Part shown: positions 52,362-61,187 of the stretch, in pieces
How the letters are laid out: each line of letters opens with the position of its first letter
Numbering within the stretch: the first letter of the stretch is position 1
Notes under the pieces: generated by a model
Database searches by the model: none
What the model saw: only the letters and a program-made list of their open reading frames with translations
Told to the model about the DNA's origin: nothing
Program-made: the position numbers and the translations under genes
Source of the DNA: Microbacterium halimionae
Lineage (GTDB): Bacteria; Actinomycetota; Actinomycetes; Actinomycetales; Microbacteriaceae
DNA: 64,000 nucleotides
Direction: 5' to 3'
Assembly: GCF_011761265.1 (NCBI RefSeq)
Contig: NZ_JAAOZB010000002.1
Location: 1,116,001 to 1,180,000 of the forward strand

Positions 52362-54194
52362 ATGAGCGCTTTACAGTTCGACGTCCCCGCAATCGTCCCA
52401 GCAGATCCGACGAGTAACGTCGCCGATCTTCTGGCCGAACGAGTTGCTGCCACCCCCGACAGGCCACTATTCGCTGTGCCCGACGGCGCAAACTGGCGCG
52501 ATATTTCAGCATCAGAGTTCGAGAAACAGGTCATCTCGCTCGCCAAAGGCTTCGCCGCCGCGGGCGTCCAACCCGGCGAAAAGGTGGCTTTCCTCGCCCG
52601 GACGACGTACGACTGGACCCTGGTAGATTTCGCGCTTTTCTACACCGGCGCGATCATGGTTCCGATTTACGAAACCAGCTCATCAACCCAGATCGAATGG
52701 ATACTCTCAGATTCCGGCGCAGTCGCCTGCATCGTCGAATCAGCAGAGCACTCCGAACGACTCGCAGCGGTGCGGGCGAATCTCCCGCTTGTTGAAAAGG
52801 TCTGGGAGATGCAAGCCGGCGATCTTGATCGAGTTTCGGCGGCCGGAACCGACATCACCGACGCCGAAATCGCACGTCGACGATCGATCGCCCAGGCTTC
52901 CGATATCGCGACCCTGATCTACACGTCGGGTTCGACAGGACGCCCCAAAGGCTGCGTTCTCACCCACAGCAACTTCGTCGAGCTCTCGCGTAACTCTGCG
53001 AAAGCACTCCACGAGGTCGTGGAAGTTCCTGGCGCCTCCACGCTCTTGTTCATCACAACGGCGCACGTATTCGCTCGCTTCATCTCGATCTTGAATGTGC
53101 ACGCCGGCGTGAAAACCGGGCACCAGCCAGACACAAAGCAGCTGCTGCCCGCCCTCGGGAGTTTTAAGCCGACCTACCTTCTCGCTGTTCCGCGCGTGTT
53201 TGAGAAGGTGTACAACTCTGCCGAACAGAAAGCCGAGACCGGCGGCAAGGGCAAGATATTCCGCGCTGCGGCTCACGCAGCTGTGGAGCACTCGGCGCTT
53301 TTGCAAGAAGGCAAGCGGATCCCCCTTGGGCTACGTCTGAAGTTCCGGCTATTCGACAAGCTGGTCTATTCGAAGCTCCGCGAAGCTATGGGCGGGCGAG
53401 TTGTCTACGCCGTTTCGGGTTCTGCTCCACTGGGCCCGCGCCTCGGCCACTTCTTCCATAGCCTCGGCGTAACGATCTTGGAAGGCTACGGCCTCACCGA
53501 GACAACCGCGCCTGCGACGGTTAATCTTGCGCACACCTCAAAAATCGGCACGGTCGGACCGGTACTTCCCGGAGTGGGCGTGCGTCTCGCAGAAGACGGC
53601 GAGATCGAAGTTCGTGGTGTCAACGTGTTCAAGGAATACTGGCGCAATCCCGAAGCGACGGCCGCAGCATTCGACGGAGACTGGTTCAAAACCGGCGACG
53701 TTGGCACATTTGACGACGCCGGCTTTCTCACAATCACTGGCCGCAAGAAAGAACTCATCGTGACCGCAGGTGGCAAGAACGTCGCTCCCGCGGTCCTTGA
53801 GGATCCCATCCGCGCGAATCCGATCGTCGGTCAGGTCGTTGTCGTCGGCGACCAAAAGCCGTTCATTGCTGCTCTGATCACCCTCGACCCTGAGATGCTG
53901 CCGACATGGCTTGGGAACAACGGGCTTGCGTCAGACATGTCGCTGGCGGATGCAGCAACCAACAGCAAGGTCCGCTCGGAAATTCAGGCAGCCATCGATG
54001 TGGCCAACGGCCACGTCTCGCGAGCAGAGTCGATTCGTAAGTTCACGATTCTCGACAGCGAATGGACTGAAGCCACCGGGCACCTCACCCCGAAGCTCAG
54101 TATCAAGCGAAACGTCATCATGAGCGATTTCGCCGACGAGGTGGAGGAGCTCTACGCGGCCCCCATCAACACGACGAACATCTCGCTGCCGTAG
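52362..54194 (+). CDS. Long-chain fatty acid--CoA ligase (FadD15-like)
   Basis: A 610-residue ANL-superfamily enzyme. The P-loop YTSGSTGRPKG is at 187-197, followed by GYGLTETTAP and TGDVGTFDDAGFLTITGRKKE (hinge region), and a C-terminal lid. It activates fatty acids as acyl-AMP and then acyl-CoA. AAAGGAG eight bases before the ATG supports the start. Position beside plsC, the ROK kinase and aroG matches fadD15 of M. tuberculosis. The stop is six bases from the convergent def gene. Confidence 0.94.
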   Translation: MSALQFDVPAIVPADPTSNVADLLAERVAATPDRPLFAVPDGANWRDISASEFEKQVISLAKGFAAAGVQPGEKVAFLARTTYDWTLVDFALFYTGAIMVPIYETSSSTQIEWILSDSGAVACIVESAEHSERLAAVRANLPLVEKVWEMQAGDLDRVSAAGTDITDAEIARRRSIAQASDIATLIYTSGSTGRPKGCVLTHSNFVELSRNSAKALHEVVEVPGASTLLFITTAHVFARFISILNVHAGVKTGHQPDTKQLLPALGSFKPTYLLAVPRVFEKVYNSAEQKAETGGKGKIFRAAAHAAVEHSALLQEGKRIPLGLRLKFRLFDKLVYSKLREAMGGRVVYAVSGSAPLGPRLGHFFHSLGVTILEGYGLTETTAPATVNLAHTSKIGTVGPVLPGVGVRLAEDGEIEVRGVNVFKEYWRNPEATAAAFDGDWFKTGDVGTFDDAGFLTITGRKKELIVTAGGKNVAPAVLEDPIRANPIVGQVVVVGDQKPFIAALITLDPEMLPTWLGNNGLASDMSLADAATNSKVRSEIQAAIDVANGHVSRAESIRKFTILDSEWTEATGHLTPKLSIKRNVIMSDFADEVEELYAAPINTTNISLP

Positions 54195-54200
54195 GACGGC

Positions 54201-54692
54201 TTAGAACCAGTCACTCTCGCGAACCTCACGCATCGCCTCACGGCGCGTGGGAGGCGTGAGGCGATCGAGGTAAAGCTTGCCGTCTAAATGATCGGTTTCG
54301 TGCTGGAGGGCCTGGGCCAGCAAGCCCTCCCCCTCCAGCACGACCTCGTTCCCCTCGAGGTCGATGCCGACGGCTTTCGCCCAAGGGTAACGCGGGGTGT
54401 CATGCCACAATCCTGGCACCGAAAGGCATCCTTCGCCGATGGGCTCAGGCTCGCCGCGCACTTCTACGAGTGTCGGGTTAAGGATGTAACCAATATCGCC
54501 GTCGATGTTGTAGCTGAAAGCGCGAACGCCGACGCCGATCTGTGGCGCGGCAACACCGGCTCTACCCGGAAGCTCCACGGTGTCGAGCAGATCTCGCACC
54601 AAGGCATGGGTCCCGGCGTCGATCGTTGAAATCACGGCGCAAGCAGACTTTAAAACCGGGTCGCCGAAGATCCGGATACTTCGAACTGCCAT
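54201..54692 (-). CDS. def: Peptide deformylase
   Basis: A 163-residue metallopeptidase that removes the formyl group from new proteins. Motif 1 is GVAAPQ (46-51), motif 2 EGCLS (87-91) and motif 3 QHETDH (130-135); Cys89, His131 and His135 bind the metal and Glu132 is catalytic. The start overlaps the stop of the MinD-like gene by one base, so it is the last gene of a pyc-minD-def operon. Confidence 0.96.
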   Translation of the reverse strand: MAVRSIRIFGDPVLKSACAVISTIDAGTHALVRDLLDTVELPGRAGVAAPQIGVGVRAFSYNIDGDIGYILNPTLVEVRGEPEPIGEGCLSVPGLWHDTPRYPWAKAVGIDLEGNEVVLEGEGLLAQALQHETDHLDGKLYLDRLTPPTRREAMREVRESDWF

Positions 54693-56089
54693 TACGCGAC
54701 CGGAGCACCAGCGCGGAGGCCGGTCACAACACTCGCTGCCAACGCGCGCGCAGCCTTCCGCGTGGTGGGCTGCAGGCCTCGGAACGAGATCGTCGTGCCC
54801 CGTGCGATGAGCGGATCGTACGGCAATCGAATAACGTCGCGCACGCGCGTGCGGAAATGAGCTTCCAGTTCGTCAGCGCGGATGAGAGGAACTCCGGGCC
54901 GGGCTGTGTTGAGAACCACGACAGCTTCGCGAGCCTGCTCTTCGAACCCGTTCGTTTCAAGCCATGTCAGAGTCTCGGATGCGAGTCGCGCCTCATCGAC
55001 GCTGAGTCCCGCCACGACCACAATTCGGTCCGCGCGCTCAAGCGTTGCTGACATCACGGAGTGCACGATGCCAGTCCCCGTATCCGTCAAGACGATCGAG
55101 TAGTAATGAGCGGCGAGCTCGGCGACATCGTTGTAGTCGGTGTCGCTGAAGGCTTCATGGACTGTCGGGTCGGCATCCGACGAAAGCACGTCTAGCCGGG
55201 TCTCGTCTCGAGCCACGATTGTCGAGATGTCGTTGAAGCCACTGACATCGCTTCTCGTACGCGCAAGGTCTCTTACTGTGCGTCCGCTTGAGCGCTCAAG
55301 ACGGTCAGCGAGAGTGCCGCGGTCGGGGTTAGCGTCGACCGCGATGACGCGATCATCCCGTGCATCCGCGAGAGCCATTCCCAACAGAGTCGTCACCGTG
55401 GTTTTACCGACACCGCCCTTGCGCGAAAGAACCGGCACAAAACGTGCACCGCCCGGCAGCGGCGCGCTGATCACGGCGTCTACCTCTTTTCGCGCACGCA
55501 CAGCACGACTGTCGCCGAGATTGACGCGATGGCGAGTCAACGAGTACACGAGCTGGCGCCATGCTCCTTCTGGCTCGGGAGCGTTCAATTTACCGTGGTC
55601 AAGCAGCCTGTCGTCAGTAAGCAGGTCAGCGCTTTCACGGTCCGACGCACGATCGTCGATTCGCTTTGCGGCGAACGTCACAGCACTCGTGTTTTCAGGT
55701 GCGGCGTTCACACGCCTATCCATCGCAGTGGATGATTCAGGAGCTTTCTCATTTGCGGCCACAGTGGCCTCCGTTATGTGTTTGGGTGACGCGTCGAAGG
55801 GAGTGGCGTCGACAGCATCTTCGTCGTCTTCAAGGTCTTCTAGCTCGGCGGCAACTTCTGTCGCGGGGATCTCTTCTGATTCGAAGACATCGCCTGGCTC
55901 AACTTCGCCGTCGAGCACGCCTTCATCATCGGCATAGTCGTCATCGGAAGAGAACGGCATCGCGACGCTCACCTGCTCGGTCGTTGCCCCCAGCATTCCA
56001 ATGCTTGTGGTGTCGATGATGGCTGGATCGTCGAGTACGCCGTGGTCATCATCGATGACGGCTTTCGAATCTGTGGGGTCGAGGGTCAC
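54692..56089 (-). CDS. MinD/ParA-like ATPase with acidic N-terminal extension
   Basis: About 465 residues. The first ~180 are acidic and disordered, with runs of Asp/Glu. A SIMIBI ATPase domain follows, with the deviant Walker A SRKGGVGKTT (near 222-231), VIAVDANPDRGTL (Walker A'), and a later hydrophobic Asp strand (VLTDTGTG). Similar proteins in actinobacteria are annotated as MinD-like; some work with secretion or division systems. The ATG-less start is a GTG with GGAG eight bases upstream; an in-frame start further up would enter pyc's 3' region. Function is unknown. Confidence 0.8.
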   Translation of the reverse strand: MTLDPTDSKAVIDDDHGVLDDPAIIDTTSIGMLGATTEQVSVAMPFSSDDDYADDEGVLDGEVEPGDVFESEEIPATEVAAELEDLEDDEDAVDATPFDASPKHITEATVAANEKAPESSTAMDRRVNAAPENTSAVTFAAKRIDDRASDRESADLLTDDRLLDHGKLNAPEPEGAWRQLVYSLTRHRVNLGDSRAVRARKEVDAVISAPLPGGARFVPVLSRKGGVGKTTVTTLLGMALADARDDRVIAVDANPDRGTLADRLERSSGRTVRDLARTRSDVSGFNDISTIVARDETRLDVLSSDADPTVHEAFSDTDYNDVAELAAHYYSIVLTDTGTGIVHSVMSATLERADRIVVVAGLSVDEARLASETLTWLETNGFEEQAREAVVVLNTARPGVPLIRADELEAHFRTRVRDVIRLPYDPLIARGTTISFRGLQPTTRKAARALAASVVTGLRAGAPVA

Positions 56090-56104
56090 TGCAGTTGCTC
56101 CAAA

Positions 56105-56130
56105 CGGGCGACGAGAACGCACGTCGCCCG
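56105..56130 (-). other. Stem-loop between pyc and the MinD-like gene
   Basis: A perfect 9-bp stem (CGGGCGACG) with an 8-base loop lies in the 48-base gap. On the minus strand it is followed only by GTTTGG, so it is at best a weak or partial terminator. It may lower expression of the genes after pyc or protect the pyc mRNA end. Confidence 0.5.
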
Positions 56131-56137
56131 CCTCAGG

Positions 56138-59100
56138 TTACTGCGGTGGACGGACCACGAGCAAAAGATCGCCAGCTTCGAGCTGTTGTGTGCCCACCAT
56201 TGCGGTGCGCTCAACGACACCATCTACGGATGTCGTGATGGCCGCTTCCATCTTCATCGCCTCGATTGAAGCGACAGCTTGGCCTGCGACAACCTTGTCG
56301 CCCACCGCGACCTTGAGCGTCACAGCGCCCGAAAACGGAGCTGCGATCTGTCCGGGTTTCGAGGTATCAGCTTTCTCGGCCGCGCGACTTTCGACTTCAA
56401 TGCTTCGATCCCGCACGAAGACGGGTCTGAGCTGACCGTTGAGGGTCGTCATGACGGTACGCATGCCTTTGTCATCAGCTTCACCGATCGCTTCGAGACC
56501 AACGAACAGCTGCACACCGCGCTCGATCTCGACGACATGTTCAGCGCCCTGAACGAGCCCGTAGAGATAGTCAGAGGTATCGAGCACGCTGAGGTCACCG
56601 AACTGATCCCTCGCACTCTGAAAAGTGCGTGTCGGGATCGGGAAGAGAAGGCGGTTGAGCGTGGCGCGGCGCTTTTCGCTCTCACCGATGAGTTCTGCCG
56701 CGTCTTCTTCGGCGAGATCGACGAGACCGGTTTTCACCTCACGACCGGCAAGCACCTTCGAGCGGAATGGCTCCGGCCACCCGCCCGGCAGATCTCCCAG
56801 TTCACCCGCCATAAAGCCGACGACCGAGTCGGGCACGTCAAAACGCTCCGGGTTCGCTTCGAACTCCGCGGGGTCTGCACGGACCGCCGCGAGATGAAGA
56901 GCCAGATCACCAACGACCTTGGAGGATGGCGTCACCTTAGGCACACGACCGAGAATCTTGTTCGCGGCCGCGTACATGTCCTCGATCAACTCGAAGTCCT
57001 CGGAGAGGCCCAAAGCAATAGCCTGCTGCCGGAGGTTCGACAGTTGCCCGCCAGGAATTTCGTGGTGGTACACACGTCCTGTCGGTCCCGGAAGCCCCGA
57101 TTCGAATGGGCGGTACATGTGCCGCACGGCCTCCCAGTACGGCTCCAGATCACAGACGGCGGCAAGGGAAATTCCGGTGTCACGCTCAGTGTGAGCGAGC
57201 GCTGCGACGAGAGCAGACAGCGACGGTTGACTCGTTGTGCCAGACATTGGCGCGGCGGCCGCGTCAACGGCGTCCGCTCCAGCGGCGCTCGCGGCCAGCA
57301 GCGTCGCAAGCTGGCCGCCTGCGGTGTCGTGGGTGTGAACGTGGACCGGAGCGTCAAACTCTGCCCGGAGGGCATTCACAAGACGACCAGCCGCCGCAGG
57401 GCGAAGCAGACCTGCCATATCTTTCACAGCAAGGATGTGCGCTCCCGCATCCATCATCTGCTCGGCGAGACGAAGGTAATAGTCGAGCGTGTAGAGCTCC
57501 TCGGTTGGGTCAAGCAGATCACCCGTATAGCAAAGAGCCGCTTCAGCGACAGCTGTGCCAGTGGCGAGCACGGCATCAATTGCGGGCCGCATCTGGGAGA
57601 CATCATTGAGGGCGTCGAAGATGCGGAAGATATCGACGCCGCTCGCGGCTGCTTCGGCAACGAAAGCGTCTGTCACTTTCGTCGGATATGGCGTGTAACC
57701 AACTGTGTTCCGGCCCCGCAGCAGCATCTGAATAGCGACATTGGGTAGCGCTTGCCGCAGAGCGTCGAGTCGCTCCCAGGGATCCTCTCCGAGGAACCGC
57801 AGGGCGACGTCGTAAGTCGCGCCGCCCCAGGCCTCGACCGACAAAAGTTGCGGTGTCATCTGCGCCACGTAGGGCGCCACAGCTGCGAGGTCACGCGTCC
57901 GGACGCGCGTCGCTAGGAGCGACTGATGAGCGTCGCGGAATGTCGTTTCGGTGACTGCAAGAGGTGTTTGCAATCGCAAGTCAGCAGCGAAACCTGCTGG
58001 TCCTAGATCTTGGAGACGCTGGCGGGACCCGGCCTGAGGCGCCGTTGTCGACAGGTCAAGCGCCGGCAGTTTGACGCGCGGGTCGGTGCGAAGCGGATTT
58101 TCACCGTGCGGCTTATTGACAGTGACGTCAACCAGCCAGTTGAGAACTTTGGTGCCACGGTCTTTGGACTCACGGCCCTTCAAGAGGTGCGGTCGCTCTT
58201 CAATGAACGAAGTACTCAGATCTCCTTCGGCAAAGGACGTATCGTCGAGCACGGCTTGAAGAAAAGGAATATTTGTCGCAACGCCGCGAATTCGAAACTC
58301 AGCAAGCGCTCGCCGCGCACGGCGGACTGCTGCCGGAAAGTCTCGACCACGACAGGTGAGCTTTGCAAGCATCGAGTCGAAGTGCGGGCTGACCTGCGAA
58401 CCGGCAGCTGTCGTGCCGCCATCAAGCCGGATGCCAGCGCCTCCCGGGGACCGGTATGTCGTGATCTTTCCGGTGTCTGGGCGAAAACCCTGCGTCGGAT
58501 CTTCTGTCGTGATGCGGCACTGAAGGGCGGCGCCTCGCAAGTGGATGCTGTCTTGCTCAAGACCAAGTTCAGTGAGACTCTCCCCCGCGGCTATTCGCAT
58601 CTGCGACTGCACGAGATCAACGTCAGTCACCTCTTCGGTGACAGTGTGCTCCACCTGAATGCGCGGGTTCATCTCGATGAAAACAACCTCGCCGGTGCGA
58701 GGACCTGCGGTCTCGAGAAGGAACTCCACGGTTCCGGCGTTCTCATATTTGATTGACTGCGCAAATGCGACGGCGTATTGATGAAGTGATGCGCGCGTTT
58801 GTGGATCAAGATTCGGAGCAGGCGCGATCTCGATGACTTTTTGATGCCGACGCTGCACTGAACAGTCTCGTTCGAACAGGTGCACTGTGTGACCAGACTT
58901 GTCAGCAAGAATCTGTACTTCGATGTGACGTGGGCGCTGGACTGCCTGTTCGAGAAACATGCGGCTGTCGCCGAATGCGCTCTCAGCTTCACGCATGGCT
59001 TCAGCAAGCGCCGGAGCAAGCTGTTCCTGCGACGCCACGCGACGCATGCCGCGGCCGCCGCCGCCCGCAACGGCCTTTGCGAAGAGCGGAAAGCCGATAT

Positions 59101-59548
59101 CGCCGGCTTGATCGAGTAGCGTGTCGATGTCACCGGATGCCGGCGTCGAGCGCAGCACGGGCACACCCGCAGAGATTGCATGTTCTTTCGCTGTCACCTT
59201 GTTGCCGGCCATTTCGAGCACGCTGGCCGACGGGCCGATGAAAACAATGCCGTTCGCCGCGGCCTTCTCAGACAACTCCGGGTTTTCGGAAAGAAATCCG
59301 TAGCCCGGGTAGATCGCGTCAGCTCCGCACTCTTTAGCGATTCGGATGATCTCGTCAACGTCGAGATAGGCGCGTACCGGATGGCCCTCTTCTCCGATGC
59401 AATACGCCTCATCCGCTTTCAAGCGGTGCAGCGAGTTTCGATCTTCGTATGGGTAGACGGCAACAGTTCGAGCACCGAGCTCGTATGCGGCACGAAACGC
59501 CCGGATGGCGATCTCACCACGGTTGGCAACCAGGATCTTTCGGAACAT
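56138..59548 (-). CDS. pyc: Pyruvate carboxylase
   Basis: A 1136-residue three-domain enzyme of normal length. The N-terminal biotin carboxylase (about 1-450) starts KILVANRGEIAIRAF and includes the ATP loop GGGGRGMR. A carboxyltransferase barrel (about 530-1000) has FRDAHQSLLATR and metal ligands in HVHTHDTAGG. The biotinyl domain carries Lys1099 in EAMKM. It makes oxaloacetate from pyruvate and bicarbonate. The frame opens 23 codons earlier, but this ATG matches the family start. A TAGGCT -10 box lies 70 bases upstream. Confidence 0.97.
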   Translation of the reverse strand: MFRKILVANRGEIAIRAFRAAYELGARTVAVYPYEDRNSLHRLKADEAYCIGEEGHPVRAYLDVDEIIRIAKECGADAIYPGYGFLSENPELSEKAAANGIVFIGPSASVLEMAGNKVTAKEHAISAGVPVLRSTPASGDIDTLLDQAGDIGFPLFAKAVAGGGGRGMRRVASQEQLAPALAEAMREAESAFGDSRMFLEQAVQRPRHIEVQILADKSGHTVHLFERDCSVQRRHQKVIEIAPAPNLDPQTRASLHQYAVAFAQSIKYENAGTVEFLLETAGPRTGEVVFIEMNPRIQVEHTVTEEVTDVDLVQSQMRIAAGESLTELGLEQDSIHLRGAALQCRITTEDPTQGFRPDTGKITTYRSPGGAGIRLDGGTTAAGSQVSPHFDSMLAKLTCRGRDFPAAVRRARRALAEFRIRGVATNIPFLQAVLDDTSFAEGDLSTSFIEERPHLLKGRESKDRGTKVLNWLVDVTVNKPHGENPLRTDPRVKLPALDLSTTAPQAGSRQRLQDLGPAGFAADLRLQTPLAVTETTFRDAHQSLLATRVRTRDLAAVAPYVAQMTPQLLSVEAWGGATYDVALRFLGEDPWERLDALRQALPNVAIQMLLRGRNTVGYTPYPTKVTDAFVAEAAASGVDIFRIFDALNDVSQMRPAIDAVLATGTAVAEAALCYTGDLLDPTEELYTLDYYLRLAEQMMDAGAHILAVKDMAGLLRPAAAGRLVNALRAEFDAPVHVHTHDTAGGQLATLLAASAAGADAVDAAAAPMSGTTSQPSLSALVAALAHTERDTGISLAAVCDLEPYWEAVRHMYRPFESGLPGPTGRVYHHEIPGGQLSNLRQQAIALGLSEDFELIEDMYAAANKILGRVPKVTPSSKVVGDLALHLAAVRADPAEFEANPERFDVPDSVVGFMAGELGDLPGGWPEPFRSKVLAGREVKTGLVDLAEEDAAELIGESEKRRATLNRLLFPIPTRTFQSARDQFGDLSVLDTSDYLYGLVQGAEHVVEIERGVQLFVGLEAIGEADDKGMRTVMTTLNGQLRPVFVRDRSIEVESRAAEKADTSKPGQIAAPFSGAVTLKVAVGDKVVAGQAVASIEAMKMEAAITTSVDGVVERTAMVGTQQLEAGDLLLVVRPPQ

Positions 59549-59617
59549 ACGGTTCGGCCCTTCGCTGGGCGCGCAACCGGCCCGAGCGGAGCCGTGCGCG
59601 TGGCTGAGTGTGCTCAC

Positions 59618-59623
59618 AGCCTA
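59618..59623 (-). promoter_or_regulatory. Predicted -10 of pyc
   Basis: TAGGCT on the minus strand. It lies only eight bases from the divergent parA -10, so the two polymerases would compete for this short region. Confidence 0.4.
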
Positions 59624-59631
59624 AGGGAAGG

Positions 59632-59637
59632 TAACGT
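59632..59637 (+). promoter_or_regulatory. Predicted -10 of parA (leaderless)
   Basis: TAACGT on the plus strand, eight bases before the GTG start. Confidence 0.4.
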
Positions 59638-59645
59638 AGACCCTT

Positions 59646-60446
59646 GTGCACGTCCTTTCCGTCAGCTCGCTCAAGGGAGGGGTCGGCAAAACGACCGTAA
59701 CTCTCGGACTCGCGTCAGCGGCTTTCGCCCGCGGTGTCCGTACGCTCGTCGTCGACCTCGACCCGCAGTCCGACGTCTCTACGGGGATGGATATTCAGGT
59801 CGCTGGGAGGCTTAACGTCGCCGACGTCCTCGCGAACCCGAAGGAGAAGGTGGTCAAACAGGCCATCACCTCCAGCGGTTGGGCGAAGGTTCATCCCGGA
59901 ACAATCGATGTCATGATCGGCAGTCCGTCTGCGATCAACTTCGATGGTCCGCATCCAAGCGTTCGCGATGTCTGGAAATTGGAAGAGGCCCTCGCCACCG
60001 TCGAGGCCGACTACGACCTCGTGCTCATTGACTGCGCCCCGTCTCTCAATGCCCTCACCCGTACGGCTTGGGCTGCCAGCGACCGCGTCATCGTCATCAC
60101 CGAGCCCGGGCTTTTCTCTGTGGCTGCCGCAGATCGCGCTCTTCGCGCCATCGAGGAGATCCGCCGTGGTCTCTCGCCCCGACTTCAACCGCTAGGAATC
60201 GTCGTCAATCGCGTGCGACCGCAGTCGATTGAACATCAGTTCCGCATCAAAGAGTTGCGCGACATGTTCGGTCCGATTGTTCTTGCGCCACAGCTACCCG
60301 AGCGAACCTCGCTCCAACAGGCGCAGGGAGCGGCGAAGCCACTGCACGTATGGCCTGGAGACTCAGCGCAAGAACTTGCAGCAGACTTTGACGCTTTGCT
60401 GGATCGCGTTATCCGGACCGGTCGCATCGAACTCCCTGAGGCCTAA
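59646..60446 (+). CDS. ParA family ATPase (orphan, no parB beside it)
   Basis: A 266-residue ParA/Soj-type ATPase with the deviant Walker A SLKGGVGKTT at the N-terminus, VVDLDPQSDVSTGM, and LVLIDCAPSL (Walker B region). No ParB-like gene follows; a bidirectional terminator closes the unit. Such orphan ParA proteins position cargo or chromosome regions in actinobacteria. It is divergent from pyc. The start GTG has a TANNNT box eight bases upstream and no ribosome site. Confidence 0.9.
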   Translation: MHVLSVSSLKGGVGKTTVTLGLASAAFARGVRTLVVDLDPQSDVSTGMDIQVAGRLNVADVLANPKEKVVKQAITSSGWAKVHPGTIDVMIGSPSAINFDGPHPSVRDVWKLEEALATVEADYDLVLIDCAPSLNALTRTAWAASDRVIVITEPGLFSVAAADRALRAIEEIRRGLSPRLQPLGIVVNRVRPQSIEHQFRIKELRDMFGPIVLAPQLPERTSLQQAQGAAKPLHVWPGDSAQELAADFDALLDRVIRTGRIELPEA

Positions 60447-60463
60447 ACAAGGCCCGTAGGCGC

Positions 60464-60506
60464 AAAAAAGGCGCACTTTCCGGAATCGGGAAGGTGCGCC
60501 TTTTTT
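60464..60506. terminator. Bidirectional intrinsic terminator
   Basis: A long stem (AAAAAAGGCGCAC plus TTCC with one G-U pair) with a short loop and A/T runs on both sides. It serves parA on the plus strand and the MerR gene on the minus strand. Confidence 0.92.
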
Positions 60507-60543
60507 GACTGTTTCGCTCAGAAGGCCAAAAAACCAACTGAAG

Positions 60544-61089
60544 CTAAGCGGTGCGCTTCGCGCGTCGAGCAGCAAGTTCGTCAACGGGATCGGGCAGCTG
60601 CGCTTCGAAATTGACGAGCGTCGACTCCACCTCGCGCAGGACCTTGCCCACAGCGATACCAAAAACGCCCTGTCCGCGGCTCACGAGGTCGATAACTTCA
60701 TCGTTAGATGTGCAGAGATAAACCGATGCACCGTCGCTCATGAGGGTCGTACCGCTCAGGTCGCGAATGCCGGCAACCCGGAGCTGTTCAACAGCTGCAC
60801 GAATCTGCTGAAGTGAAATCCCGGTATCGAGAAGGCGCTTGACGAGCTTCAAGACCAGGATGTCGCGAAATCCATAAAGACGCTGCGAACCAGATCCTGT
60901 CGCGCTTCGAACGGTGGGTTCCACGAGCTCAGTGCGAGCCCAGTAGTCGAGCTGACGATAGGTGATGCCTGCCGCGCGAGCGGCTGCAGCCCCTCGGTAG
61001 CCAACTTCGTCGTCCATACGTGGAAGACCGTCGGTGAATAGAAGGTCAGAAACGAAGCCACGTTCGCCGGTCGCGTCATCAGCGGTCAC
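60544..61089 (-). CDS. MerR family regulator, Rv1830/ResR-like
   Basis: A 181-residue regulator. The N-terminal MerR helix-turn-helix (about 30-100) reads GYRGAAAARAAGITYRQLDYWART and RLYGFRDILVLKLVKRLLD. A C-terminal effector-like part without the metal-binding Cys of classical MerR follows. The place after an FtsR-like gene and garA matches Rv1830 of M. tuberculosis, which affects growth resilience. Its own promoter holds a palindrome between -35 and -10, as expected for MerR action. The nuclease gene Rv1829, between the two regulators in mycobacteria, is missing here. Confidence 0.88.
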   Translation of the reverse strand: MTADDATGERGFVSDLLFTDGLPRMDDEVGYRGAAAARAAGITYRQLDYWARTELVEPTVRSATGSGSQRLYGFRDILVLKLVKRLLDTGISLQQIRAAVEQLRVAGIRDLSGTTLMSDGASVYLCTSNDEVIDLVSRGQGVFGIAVGKVLREVESTLVNFEAQLPDPVDELAARRAKRTA

Positions 61090-61125
61090 GGTCTGACCCT
61101 CCTTCGCTCGTTGTGGTTTCCCTCA

Positions 61126-61154
61126 ACGCTAGAGGAGGGAATGCCCTCCGGCAA
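61126..61154 (-). promoter_or_regulatory. MerR-type promoter with palindrome in the spacer
   Basis: Predicted -35 TTGCCG (61149-61154) and -10 TAGCGT (61126-61131) lie 17 bases apart on the minus strand. The spacer holds the perfect inverted repeat GGAGGG-N4-CCCTCC (61134-61149). MerR proteins bind such spacer palindromes, so autoregulation is likely. Confidence 0.6.
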
Positions 61155-61163
61155 TGACATCCG

Positions 61164-61184
61164 CGACACGAAATTGGCGTGTCG
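61164..61184. promoter_or_regulatory. Second inverted repeat in the FtsR-MerR gap
   Basis: CGACACG-N7-CGTGTCG, perfect arms, three bases after the ftsR stop and upstream of the MerR promoter. There is no T-run after it on the minus strand, so an operator is more likely than a terminator. Confidence 0.45.
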
Positions 61185-61187
61185 TTT

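Noticed and set aside
56279..57748. Open frame of 489 codons opposite pyc
   Set aside because: Antisense to conserved pyc domains; the product is Arg/His-rich and unlike known proteins.
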